The position numbers were made by a program, and so were the translations under genes. The notes under the pieces are model-generated. The model saw nothing but the letters and a program-made list of their open reading frames with translations. It searched no databases and was not told the origin of the DNA. From Christensenellaceae bacterium Phil1 (GTDB lineage Bacteria; Bacillota; Clostridia; Christensenellales; CAG-138), in the NCBI GenBank assembly GCA_001940855.1, contig MSGS01000075.1:62001-126000 (forward strand): a stretch of 64,000 nt of DNA. Direction: 5' to 3'. Position 1 is the stretch's first letter. Each line of letters starts with the position of its first letter. Of this stretch, positions 8,531-16,601 are shown in pieces.

Positions 8531-9699
8531 TTTATGTCTCCTTTATTATTTTCGGTCTCTCTTTTTATTGCCTGCCTTATCATAAGGGATTCGTCCGTCG
8601 GCTCTATACCCCGCGCAAGCAGATGGCCTATTGAGTTATTCATGGTCATAAGCACCGCGCCGTTAAGATCCTTCTTCGCCATGTCCCTCAGCTTGTCAAC
8701 GCCTTCATACGTCCGCGTGAACTCTGCTTTATCCGCAACGTATAATATTTTATCAAGCTTTGTCATGTTCATCCGGCCGAAAACGTGGCAGCCGATGGCA
8801 TTTATAACGTCCGCGTCATCTATCCCAAACTCCCTTTGCACCCTTATCGCCCCCAAGGGGCCGTGTAAAAGACCGGGCGCACGCTGCTCCTCGGCATTTG
8901 GCGTATAGCCGTATTCCTTGGCAAGCCGCAAAGCGTCCTCGTCGCCAAGCTTTGCGCAGTCGTGCAGCAGCCCTGCTATGCGCGCCTTTTTGCCGTCCGC
9001 GCCCCATATTGCCGCAAGCTCCACGGCGTAGCCCATTGTGCCTATCGAGTGGGCAAGGCGCTTTGGCTTGGTATATTCGGCAAGGCGCTTTTCATAAGAA
9101 AGAATATCCTCGCTTTGATATAAAAGCCCCGCGTATATACGCTCCATCACGCCGTAGGGAACAAGCTTTGCAATGCCTTTCGCCATGTTCACGCGGCGGC
9201 GTATCTCGGTTGACGATATATCAGGCCCACAAAAATCCGCCATGCGTATGCGCGCGCCGTAGCTTTTTATAAGCTCCTGCGCGGCTTCATGCTCGCCCGG
9301 TATATCCGGCCTGCCCACGGCTATTATGCCCGCAAGCGCAAATATGGTTTCAGGCCTGCTCCATTGGTGCAATGTTTTTAGCATGTCCGCGCCCACTATA
9401 AGATGCAGTTCGTCAACGCCGTTATACAGCCCCATCAGCGTATCCGCCATGTAGCTCACGCCGCCGCGGCGAATCTCATCATCGCACGCAATAAGCCCTT
9501 CCTCGCCCGCAAGCGCGGCACGGGTAAGCTCAAGCCGTTCTTTTGCATCCACGCCAAAAGCGATGCTTTTATGCGGCGGATCGCCCGCCACCATAAACAG
9601 CACCCTGTCAAGCGAGAAACGCCGCCTGACCTCGCGCGCAATATAAATATGTCCGTTGTGCGGGGGATTAAAGCTACCCCCCAATATACCGATTCTCAT
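8527..9699 (-). CDS. nadD: NadD-YqeK fusion: nicotinate-nucleotide adenylyltransferase plus HD-domain hydrolase
   Basis: One 390-residue polypeptide joins two enzymes that are separate neighbours in most Firmicutes. Residues 1-195 are NadD: GGSFNPPHNGH (7-17) is the nucleotidyltransferase HxGH signature and ISSTEIR (161-167) the second motif; it makes deamido-NAD from nicotinate mononucleotide and ATP. Residues 210-390 are a YqeK-type HD domain with AHS (His217), LLHDCAK (His246-Asp247), LLHGP (His279) and GCHVFG (His305), a family that cleaves Ap4A symmetrically. The gene heads the rsfS operon. Its promoter lies almost on the ATG and no ribosome site is visible, so the mRNA may be leaderless. 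Confidence 0.93.
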   Translation of the reverse strand: MRIGILGGSFNPPHNGHIYIAREVRRRFSLDRVLFMVAGDPPHKSIAFGVDAKERLELTRAALAGEEGLIACDDEIRRGGVSYMADTLMGLYNGVDELHLIVGADMLKTLHQWSRPETIFALAGIIAVGRPDIPGEHEAAQELIKSYGARIRMADFCGPDISSTEIRRRVNMAKGIAKLVPYGVMERIYAGLLYQSEDILSYEKRLAEYTKPKRLAHSIGTMGYAVELAAIWGADGKKARIAGLLHDCAKLGDEDALRLAKEYGYTPNAEEQRAPGLLHGPLGAIRVQREFGIDDADVINAIGCHVFGRMNMTKLDKILYVADKAEFTRTYEGVDKLRDMAKKDLNGAVLMTMNNSIGHLLARGIEPTDESLMIRQAIKRETENNKGDIK

Positions 9700-9706
9700 T
9701 GAATTT

Positions 9707-9735
9707 ATTATACACTACTATTCCTTGGTAGTAAA
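9707..9735 (-). promoter_or_regulatory. Promoter of nadD-yqeK-rsfS, possibly giving a leaderless mRNA
   Basis: TTTACT (about 9730-9735) and TATAAT (9707-9712) are 17 bases apart on the minus strand. Initiation about 7 bases after the -10 box would fall within a base or two of the nadD ATG at 9699, and no Shine-Dalgarno sequence lies between. Confidence 0.55.
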
Positions 9736-9797
9736 CCGCGAATAATCGCCGCGCACGATGGGAACAATCCATAAAAAAGCAACAGGGGGAATTAAAC

Positions 9798-10637
9798 ATG
9801 AGCATTGGTGAAAAAAGAACGCTGAATGCATATTACAAGCGCCGCTTTTACCGCGGGCGCACGGCCTTTGCCCGCGCTGCGGACTTTATTGCGCTAAGGG
9901 TAATATTGTTTATTGCATGCTATCTTTGGTTTTCGTTCAACGTGGAAAGCATTATCGCCGCCGCTGTGCTCACGGCAGCTGCGGTCGGGGCCATATCCGT
10001 ATTTGCCGAGCTTGTAAAAAGCGTGCGGCTTGAAAAATTCATATTGCGCGAAAACGCCCGCCTTTCAAAAAAGCTGTTCAGCGAAAGCCTTGTGCTTATG
10101 CCGCGGAGCGAGTTTCTGGGCATAGTGCGCGAATACATAAAATGCCACGGCAAGGAATTTGCGGGCGAAAGCCTTGTGTATACCGCGCAGACGCTTTCCC
10201 CAGTGGATGAAGAAACGGTGCTTTGTGCCTGCCGCGCGGCAAACAGGCGCGGCTGCAAAAGCCTTTTCATATTCTCCTCCGCCTCTGTGAGCCAGCCGGC
10301 GCGTGACATCGCCGCGCGTTACGATGGGCTGAGCGTTGCCTTTATATCGGGCGATATGCTCGCTTCCTGCGCCAAAATGCCCGACGATAACGCCGTAAGA
10401 CAATATATATTGAAGCAGGCGGAGCAGAAAAAGCAAATAAAAAAGCAGAGCGTGTCCACGGCCATAGGCCGCGGAAGATGCGCGCGGTATCTGCTTGTCG
10501 CCGCGGCGCTTTTCGCACTCAGCTTTTTTGTAAGCTATACGCTTTATTACAGGATGCTTGCCGGCGCCTGCGTAAGCCTTGCCGCACTCAGCTTTTATGC
10601 GGCGCATTCGCCTTCCGCCGCGCCGAAGGATGCTTAA
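9798..10637 (+). CDS. Membrane protein of unknown function with a central soluble domain
   Basis: A 279-residue protein I do not recognise. Two hydrophobic helices near residues 30-48 and 51-72 and two near 230-249 and 252-268 enclose a soluble segment of about 155 residues. The segment contains VYTAQTLSPVDEETVLCACRAAN and GCKSLFIFSSASVSQPARDIAARYDGLSVAFISGDML. The latter has the strand-helix-strand rhythm of the end of Mrr-like restriction-endonuclease folds (an FssA..A...A....lidG..L pattern), but catalytic residues are not evident. The start has AGGGGGA 8 bases upstream. Its 3' end overlaps the convergent WYL regulator gene by 50 bases. Confidence 0.7.
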   Translation: MSIGEKRTLNAYYKRRFYRGRTAFARAADFIALRVILFIACYLWFSFNVESIIAAAVLTAAAVGAISVFAELVKSVRLEKFILRENARLSKKLFSESLVLMPRSEFLGIVREYIKCHGKEFAGESLVYTAQTLSPVDEETVLCACRAANRRGCKSLFIFSSASVSQPARDIAARYDGLSVAFISGDMLASCAKMPDDNAVRQYILKQAEQKKQIKKQSVSTAIGRGRCARYLLVAAALFALSFFVSYTLYYRMLAGACVSLAALSFYAAHSPSAAPKDA

Positions 10638-11244
10638 CGCTGCGGCGCTCGAGCTTTATATCAAACATAGCGTTCAAGGGAATATAGTCAATATCGCCGT
10701 TCACCGCCGCGCGCAGCACAAATTCGCCGCCGGCATATATAAGGCATATCGGCTCTATTTTTTCGCGCGGCCAAATATCCGTATCGTCAAGGCAGGCGGC
10801 GGGAACGTAGCTTAGCTGCTTTTTAGCGTCTATCGCCCGCGTTACGGTTTCTATTGCGGATCTCAGCCTGTCTTGTGCGCCGTATGTATGTTCTATCCAG
10901 GCCGGGCTTTCAAAGTTTACGCTCTGCGTTTTTGCTATGCCCTGCCTAAGTCTTTGCGCCGTTGCCTCGTCTATGAACGGCGCGCAGTCCAGCGCAAGCA
11001 TTATAAGCCGCGCATCCTCCGCCGTGAACGGGCGATCGTTTGCGTAATACCCGCGCGTGGTGCTTTCTATTTTCCGGCCCATGCGGTTCAGCGCGGCAAC
11101 GTCGGCATATACGCTGCGCCTGTTTGCCGCAATGCCATGCTGCGCAAGTATTGCGCAAAGCTTGTTCGCGCTCAGCGGATGCTCCTCATCCGTATATTCA
11201 TCAAGCGCCTGAATAAGCGCAATAAATCTTTCCCGTGCGGCCAT
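10588..11244 (-). CDS. WYL-domain transcriptional regulator
   Basis: A 218-residue regulator. Residues 1-60 form a winged helix-turn-helix of the HTH_11 type (ANKLCAILAQHGIAANRRSVYADVAAL) and the rest matches a WYL sensor region with AIDAKKQLSYV and LIYAGGEFVLRAAV. WYL proteins often sense nucleotide or nucleic-acid ligands and control stress, DNA-repair or defence genes. It starts 3 bases after the lysoplasmalogenase-like stop, so the two are co-transcribed; its 3' end overlaps the convergent membrane-protein gene. Confidence 0.85.
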   Translation of the reverse strand: MAARERFIALIQALDEYTDEEHPLSANKLCAILAQHGIAANRRSVYADVAALNRMGRKIESTTRGYYANDRPFTAEDARLIMLALDCAPFIDEATAQRLRQGIAKTQSVNFESPAWIEHTYGAQDRLRSAIETVTRAIDAKKQLSYVPAACLDDTDIWPREKIEPICLIYAGGEFVLRAAVNGDIDYIPLNAMFDIKLERRSVKHPSARRKANAPHKS

Positions 11245-11247
11245 GCT

Positions 11248-11922
11248 TTACGCCCCAAGCCCGATAAAGCCGAAGCACAGCAGCGCCTGCGCCGGTATAT
11301 ATGTTATCATCACGGGGAAATTCGGCCGTTCAACATCGCGCACGAACATGCAGCGCGCAAGTATCGTATCCGAAGTCAAGAACAGCATTGACCCAAGCGT
11401 TATCAGCGCGGCGTAAAATTGGCCTTCGCCCGAATTTATCCGCGCCACAAAATTCACCCACGCAAAAACGTTCACCGCCGCAACTATGCTAAGATATACG
11501 GGCATGAGTATGCGGAGCTTTTTATCGTCCACATGCTTTTCAAGCCTGAAGCTCATGTATGCTACAACGGCTATATACGCCGCAATGAACACCGCCGCCG
11601 TTATAAGGTGCGATCGTGTCGTTCCCGGGGTGCGGCGGAATATGCTAAGCGCATACAGCCCATGCCCAAGCGCAAAGCTCAATGCGCCCGGTATAAAGAA
11701 CCTGTCCGTCCTTTCCCATATTAGCAATATATCGCCCGCAAGGCCGCATATAAGCGCCGCCAGCACCGCACCGTCCACAGGCTTTGCCGCGCACGCATAG
11801 CAAGCGGCAAGCGAAAGGAGCAGCAGCGGCTTTGTAAGCTTTCTTGGCGTATGCATGCCAAAATAGCAGAAGAACAGATGCGCTATGCTCAGCAGCGTAA
11901 AATATATTATAAATCCGGTCAT
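11248..11922 (-). CDS. Lysoplasmalogenase family membrane protein (YhhN/TMEM86)
   Basis: A 224-residue polytopic protein, about eight hydrophobic helices, of the YhhN/TMEM86 family. Diagnostic pieces are KPLLLLSLA near residue 28, GLAGDILLIWE and ALSFALGHGLYALSIF. Characterised relatives hydrolyse the vinyl-ether bond of lysoplasmalogens; plasmalogens are common in anaerobic Clostridia, so this role fits. The ATG at 11922 was preferred over an upstream in-frame start because homologues begin with the first membrane helix and a GGGGGA stretch lies just ahead. Confidence 0.8.
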   Translation of the reverse strand: MTGFIIYFTLLSIAHLFFCYFGMHTPRKLTKPLLLLSLAACYACAAKPVDGAVLAALICGLAGDILLIWERTDRFFIPGALSFALGHGLYALSIFRRTPGTTRSHLITAAVFIAAYIAVVAYMSFRLEKHVDDKKLRILMPVYLSIVAAVNVFAWVNFVARINSGEGQFYAALITLGSMLFLTSDTILARCMFVRDVERPNFPVMITYIPAQALLCFGFIGLGA

Positions 11923-12060
11923 ATCCCGTCCCCCTTGCGGCGCAGTATTTACGTTTTCTTTATACGCCTTATAATACAACACACTCGCTTGCCCCGTAAA
12001 GCGATATTGGCAGCACTTCAATGCGTCATAAGCAAAGTGAATGTAAAAAAACGTTTTTTA

Positions 12061-12090
12061 TGGTTTTCATATCACTTTTTATGATATACT
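12061..12090 (+). promoter_or_regulatory. Promoter of the Fe-S scaffold / GGGtGRT operon
   Basis: TATACT (12085-12090) is a good -10 box, with a weak -35 (TGGTTT, 12061-12066) 18 bases upstream, 44 bases before the start codon in an A/T-rich stretch. Confidence 0.5.
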
Positions 12091-12133
12091 ATTATGCGAA
12101 AAGATAAAAGATAAACAAAGGAGGAGATATTTC

Positions 12134-12826
12134 ATGCAGTATTCGCGTGAGGTTGAAGAGATGTTTTGCGTGGCAAAGGGCGCAAAGCACGACCCCGCAC
12201 CCATTCCCGAGGAGGGCAAATGGGTTAAAGCAAAGGAAATTACGGACATATTCGGCCTGACCCACGGCGTGGGCTGGTGCGCGCCGCAGCAGGGCGCATG
12301 CAAGCTGACGCTGAACATAAAGGGCGGCATAATCGAAGAAGCGCTGGTGGAGACGATAGGCTGCTCCGGCATGACGCATTCCGCTGCAATGGCGGCGGAG
12401 ATACTGCCCGGCAAGACCATATTGGAAGCGCTCAATTCCGACCTTGTGTGCGACGCCATAAACACCGCCATGCGGGAGCTGTTCTTGCAGATTGTTTACG
12501 GCCGCAGCCAGAGCGCGTTTTCAGACGACGGCCTGCCCGTGGGCGCCGGGCTTGAGGACCTTGGCAAGGGCCTGAGGAGCCAGATAGGCACCATGTTCGG
12601 CACAAGGAAGAAAGGCCCCAGGTACCTTGAAATGGCCGAAGGCTATGTGCTTGAGATAGGCCTGGACAAGAACAACGAAATAATAGGCTACAAATTCGTA
12701 AACCTTGGCAAGATGATGGACGCCATAAAGAAGGGCGTGGAGCCGAACGAGGCTTTCCGTTCCAACATAAACACCTATGGCCGCTTTGCCGAGGCGGTAA
12801 CCGTTATAGACCCGCGCAAGCAGTAA
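12134..12826 (+). CDS. NifU/IscU-like iron-sulfur cluster scaffold protein
   Basis: A 230-residue protein whose N-terminal half follows the IscU/NifU N-domain pattern, with cysteines in GVGWCAPQQGACKL and the ETIGCSGMTHSAAMAAE loop, which matches the GCxxxxxS cluster-ligand loop of scaffold proteins. The C-terminal 100 residues (GPRYLEMAEGYVLEIGLDKNN) are specific to a clostridial subfamily found next to GGGtGRT proteins. It probably assembles or binds a Fe-S cluster for its partner. AAGGAGGAG precedes the ATG, and only 17 bases separate it from the next gene. Confidence 0.8.
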   Translation: MQYSREVEEMFCVAKGAKHDPAPIPEEGKWVKAKEITDIFGLTHGVGWCAPQQGACKLTLNIKGGIIEEALVETIGCSGMTHSAAMAAEILPGKTILEALNSDLVCDAINTAMRELFLQIVYGRSQSAFSDDGLPVGAGLEDLGKGLRSQIGTMFGTRKKGPRYLEMAEGYVLEIGLDKNNEIIGYKFVNLGKMMDAIKKGVEPNEAFRSNINTYGRFAEAVTVIDPRKQ

Positions 12827-12843
12827 TATAAGGAGGCGTAAAG

Positions 12844-13839
12844 ATGGTCACTTTTGAAGGATACGAAAGAAGAATAGATACCCTGCGCCCCGTGCTTGCA
12901 AAGTATGGGTTCGATGGCTTTGAAGCATGCGAAGCCTTCACCAAGGAGCATGGCGTGGACGTGCGCGGCATAGTGCAGGGCATTCAGCCCATCGCCTTTG
13001 AAAACGCGGTTTGGGCATATACCCTCGGCGCGGCGATAGCGCTGAAGAAGGGCGTTAAGAGCGCGGCTGAAGCGGCCGAATGCATAGGCGAAGGCTTGCA
13101 GGCGTTCTGCATACCCGGCTCCGTTGCCGATCAGCGCAAGGTGGGCCTCGGTCACGGAAATCTTGGCGCGATGCTGCTTTCCGAATCCACGCATTGTTTC
13201 GCCTTCCTTGCCGGACACGAAAGCTTTGCCGCGGCAGAGGGCGCGATCGGCATAGCCCGCACGGCGAACAAGGTGCGCAGGGAGCCGCTCAAGGTAATCC
13301 TCAACGGCCTTGGCAAGGACGCGGCGTATATAATCAGCCGCATAAACGGCTTCACCCACGTTGAAACCGAATACAACCAGTACACGGGCGAGCTTACCAT
13401 AGTAAAGACCACCGCCTTCAGCGACGGCGACCGCGCGAAGGTACTCTGCTACGGTGCGGACGACGTGAACGAGGGCGTTGCCATTATGCGCCACGAGAAC
13501 GTGGACGTATCCATAACCGGCAACTCCACCAACCCCACCCGTTTCCAGCACCCCGTTGCGGGAACATACAAAAAGTGGTGCGTTGAAAACGGCAAAAAGT
13601 ATTTCTCCGTTGCCTCCGGCGGCGGCACGGGCCGCACGCTGCATCCGGACAACATGGCGGCAGGCCCCGCCAGCTACGGCATGACGGACACGATGGGCCG
13701 CATGCATTCCGATGCGCAGTTCGCAGGCTCCTCCTCCGTGCCCGCGCACGTAGAAATGATGGGCCTTATCGGCATGGGCAACAACCCCATGGTCGGCGCA
13801 ACCGTTGCCGTGGCGGTGGCGGTGGCGCAGGCCAAGTAA
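12844..13839 (+). CDS. GGGtGRT protein
   Basis: A 331-residue protein containing the SVASGGGTGRTLHPDN stretch that names the GGGtGRT family. Other conserved-looking glycine-rich segments are GLGHGNLGAMLLSE, SITGNSTNPTRFQHPVAG and IGMGNNPMVGATVAVAVAVAQ. The biochemical role of the family is unknown; it is regularly encoded beside the NifU-like scaffold found here, so a cluster-dependent activity or a role in Fe-S handling is an inference from context. Strong ribosome site AAGGAGG; terminator 58 bases after the stop. Confidence 0.85.
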   Translation: MVTFEGYERRIDTLRPVLAKYGFDGFEACEAFTKEHGVDVRGIVQGIQPIAFENAVWAYTLGAAIALKKGVKSAAEAAECIGEGLQAFCIPGSVADQRKVGLGHGNLGAMLLSESTHCFAFLAGHESFAAAEGAIGIARTANKVRREPLKVILNGLGKDAAYIISRINGFTHVETEYNQYTGELTIVKTTAFSDGDRAKVLCYGADDVNEGVAIMRHENVDVSITGNSTNPTRFQHPVAGTYKKWCVENGKKYFSVASGGGTGRTLHPDNMAAGPASYGMTDTMGRMHSDAQFAGSSSVPAHVEMMGLIGMGNNPMVGATVAVAVAVAQAK

Positions 13840-13896
13840 TTTAGGGATTTTTATAGAGCATCGCTTCTTAAATCCTTAGTTTTAGTCCAACAATCA

Positions 13897-13948
13897 ATTA
13901 AGCACGTCATTTGCACCAAAACGCTGATGATGTGCTTAATCTTTTTTG
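13897..13948 (+). terminator. Terminator of the GGGtGRT operon
   Basis: ATTAAGCAC and GTGCTTAAT form a 9-bp stem that extends imperfectly through GTCAT/ATGAT, followed by CTTTTTT on the + strand. Confidence 0.75.
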
Positions 13949-13984
13949 TTAGCAGCAAGTTAGCTTTCGGCAGCCCGCTTACCC

Positions 13985-14965
13985 CTACTCCGCCCCATTT
14001 ACCATCTCGGCGATATCGTTAAAGCTGTCGCCGGTAACATGCTCGGCGACGGCGAAGCAGACGTTCAGGCCGTTGAAGCCGTTGGTGTGGATGAGCAGGG
14101 CGTCGCGCGTTGCAGGGTCAATGCAGACAAGGGACTTGAAGCCGCCGTTGTCGCCCCAGTGCCATATGCGCTCGTTGTAAAGCCCCCAGCCAAGGCCCCA
14201 CTCCACGCCGTTGCCGGCGCAGTTCCTTACGGAGCGCACACGCGCGGCAAAGTCAGGCTCCTTCAGTATGTTCAAAAGGAACTTCGGATAATCGTCAATC
14301 GTCACATAAAGCGAAAACGCGCTGTTCGGCTCCATGCCCATGGAATGCCGCGCCGTGGTGCGCTTTGGCTCCGCGTGCCCGTTGACGTCAACCGTGCGGG
14401 CAAGGGCATTGCGCATTGCACCCGTCCAGATAAGCGCCGCCTTGTCCATGCCGAAGGGGTCGAGCAGGCGCTTCTGCATAAGGTCGTCAAGGCGCGTATC
14501 GAGCCGCTTTTCTATTATGGATTGCAGATAATAATACCCCATGCCGGAATAGCTGAAGCCGTGCTTGGGCTCAAAATAAAGCTCCATCGGCAGCTTGCCC
14601 CAGTTGGGCAGACCGCTTGCGTGGCTCATAACATCCTTTGCCGTTACGCATGCAAAGCGCGCATCCGTGCAGGGCGTCCATGCCTGCTCATATTCGCTCA
14701 GCGGCCTGTCAAGGTCTATTACGCCTTCATCCGCCAATTCAAACACCAGCCTGCCGAAAAACGGCTTTGTGAGCGATGCGGCCTCAAAATAAGTTTCGTT
14801 CGATACGGGTATGCCGCGCTCCGTGTCCGCAATGCCAAGGCATTGGCTCATCACAAGCTCGCCGTTTTTTATGAACGCCATCGCAAGCCCGGGCACATGC
14901 TCGCGCTGCATATTCTCCTGTGCGATGGCTGCCGCGCTTGCAATTTCAGTCAAATAGATATTCAT
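13985..14965 (-). CDS. Serine hydrolase of the beta-lactamase/DD-peptidase family
   Basis: A 326-residue member of the class C beta-lactamase-like family (EstB/AmpC fold). The catalytic SxxK is S64-L-T-K67, the tyrosine motif reads YSGMGY instead of the common YSN, and the third box is HWGDNGG. No signal peptide is seen, so it is probably a cytoplasmic esterase, amidase or peptidase rather than a true beta-lactamase. It is the last gene of an operon with two amidohydrolases, 4 bases after the second one, suggesting that the three act on related substrates. Confidence 0.85.
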   Translation of the reverse strand: MNIYLTEIASAAAIAQENMQREHVPGLAMAFIKNGELVMSQCLGIADTERGIPVSNETYFEAASLTKPFFGRLVFELADEGVIDLDRPLSEYEQAWTPCTDARFACVTAKDVMSHASGLPNWGKLPMELYFEPKHGFSYSGMGYYYLQSIIEKRLDTRLDDLMQKRLLDPFGMDKAALIWTGAMRNALARTVDVNGHAEPKRTTARHSMGMEPNSAFSLYVTIDDYPKFLLNILKEPDFAARVRSVRNCAGNGVEWGLGWGLYNERIWHWGDNGGFKSLVCIDPATRDALLIHTNGFNGLNVCFAVAEHVTGDSFNDIAEMVNGAE

Positions 14966-14969
14966 AACT

Positions 14970-16583
14970 TTACCTCTCGTAAACTATTTCCCCGCCCACT
15001 ATCGTCATAACTGGCAGTATATCGCGTATCTTCATCGGGTCGCAGGTGAAAATATCCTTATCAAGCATCACCATGTCCGCCATGAAGCCGGGCTTTATGC
15101 GCCCCTTTTCGTTTTCCATAAACTGGGCGTATGCGCTGCCCGCGGTATATGCATCGATGGCCGTATAAACGTCCACGCACTCCTTGGGGAAGAAGCCGCC
15201 CTCGGGCCAGCCGTTTTTATCCTTTCGGGTAACGGCGGAGTATATGTTGGGGAAGGGGTTGCAGTCCTCAACGGGGCAATCCGTGCCGTAGGACACCTTG
15301 GCATTGAGCCGCGCCATGGTGCCGAACGCATATGACGTGGAGGAAAGCTCCTCTCCGCAGCGGGAGATAACGGCATGCATATCGTAATCAAGGAATATGG
15401 GCTGATACAGCGCAAGTATATCGTCCTTCACAATGCGCTCAAGCAGCGGCATATCGGTTATCTGGCAATGCACAAGGCCGTGGCGCAGCGGGTTTTTGCC
15501 GCCGTGCAGCACGGATTCATAGCACCGCACGGTGTCCTCTATGGCCTTGTCGCCAATAACGTGGGTAACAACCTGTATGCCCGCTTCGTCCGCCATGCGG
15601 CACATTTCAAGCATCTCCTCATCGTGCGTAGCCTCCACGCCGTAGTTGCCGGGATCGTCCAGATATTCATGGCGCATAGTGGCTGTCCTTCCGCCGAGGG
15701 AACCATCGCGGAACAGCTTCAGCGGCCCGAGCGTAAGCCACGGGTGCGAATAATCGCCGCGGGCAAATTCGCCCTCTATAAACGCCCCAAATTCCGCAGG
15801 AGTATGGTAACACACCTGATGATGATACCTAAGCTTTGCCCTGCCGCCTTCAAACACGCGCCTGACAAGCGGGAAAACTATTTCCGGCGCGGCGGAGGTG
15901 CCTGCATCGTTGGACTGCACGCTGGTAAGGCCGTGCGCGGCGGCGTAGTTCATTGCGTCTATAAACATGGCCTCGAGCTGCGCTTCGCTGTATTCGGGAA
16001 TTACGGAAAGTATTTCGCCGCAGGCGTTTTCGGTAAATACGCCGCTTGGGTAGCCGTCCGCCTCCAGCTCAAACGTGCCGCCGGGGAACTGCGCGGAGCC
16101 GGGCTTTAGCCCAAGCAGCTCTATCGCCCTTGTGTTTGCGGTAACTACATGGCCGCATATGCGCTCAAGCACGATTGGTATTTCGGTTGAAATCTTGTCC
16201 AGATCGTGCCGCGTGGGTATGCGCTTCTCCCCTTCAAACATATCCTGGTTCCAGCCCACGCCGTGTATCGCTTCGCGGCAGCGCTCGGGATGCTCCCGCA
16301 TGAACGCCCTTGCGCGCGCTATCATTTCGTCTATTGATTTTACGCCGTTTATATCCACCTGATAAAGCCCCGCGCCCATCATAAGCAGGTGCATATGGCT
16401 GTCGTTAAGGCCGGGTATTACCGTGCGGCCTTCGCAGTCTATTATCCTTGCATCCTTGCCCGCATGGGCGAGTATCTCTTCATCCGTGCCAACGGCGGTT
16501 ATAATGCCGTTTTCCATAGCCGCCGCGCTTTGGAACACGCCGCGCTCAACATATATTTTTCCGTTAATAAGTACCGTTTTCAT
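14970..16583 (-). CDS. YtcJ-like metal-dependent amidohydrolase
   Basis: A 537-residue amidohydrolase-superfamily enzyme of the YtcJ/N-substituted-formamide-deformylase group. Visible features are the HxH metal motif in GLNDSHMHL, QSNDAGT, RDGSLGGRTATM, HVIGDKAIEDTVR, HGLVHCQITD and the late GTDCPVED with the metal-binding Asp. The substrate is unknown. An ATG three codons upstream (16592) is too close to the AAAGGA site, so 16583, 10 bases away, is preferred. It is a paralogue of the next gene upstream, from which it is separated by only 18 bases. Confidence 0.87.
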   Translation of the reverse strand: MKTVLINGKIYVERGVFQSAAAMENGIITAVGTDEEILAHAGKDARIIDCEGRTVIPGLNDSHMHLLMMGAGLYQVDINGVKSIDEMIARARAFMREHPERCREAIHGVGWNQDMFEGEKRIPTRHDLDKISTEIPIVLERICGHVVTANTRAIELLGLKPGSAQFPGGTFELEADGYPSGVFTENACGEILSVIPEYSEAQLEAMFIDAMNYAAAHGLTSVQSNDAGTSAAPEIVFPLVRRVFEGGRAKLRYHHQVCYHTPAEFGAFIEGEFARGDYSHPWLTLGPLKLFRDGSLGGRTATMRHEYLDDPGNYGVEATHDEEMLEMCRMADEAGIQVVTHVIGDKAIEDTVRCYESVLHGGKNPLRHGLVHCQITDMPLLERIVKDDILALYQPIFLDYDMHAVISRCGEELSSTSYAFGTMARLNAKVSYGTDCPVEDCNPFPNIYSAVTRKDKNGWPEGGFFPKECVDVYTAIDAYTAGSAYAQFMENEKGRIKPGFMADMVMLDKDIFTCDPMKIRDILPVMTIVGGEIVYER

Positions 16584-16601
16584 TTTGCCCATATCCTTTC
16601 T

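Noticed and set aside
13985..14965. Antibiotic-resistance beta-lactamase
   Set aside because: It has SxxK but no signal peptide, a YSG instead of YSN box, and amidohydrolase neighbours; a general serine hydrolase is more likely.
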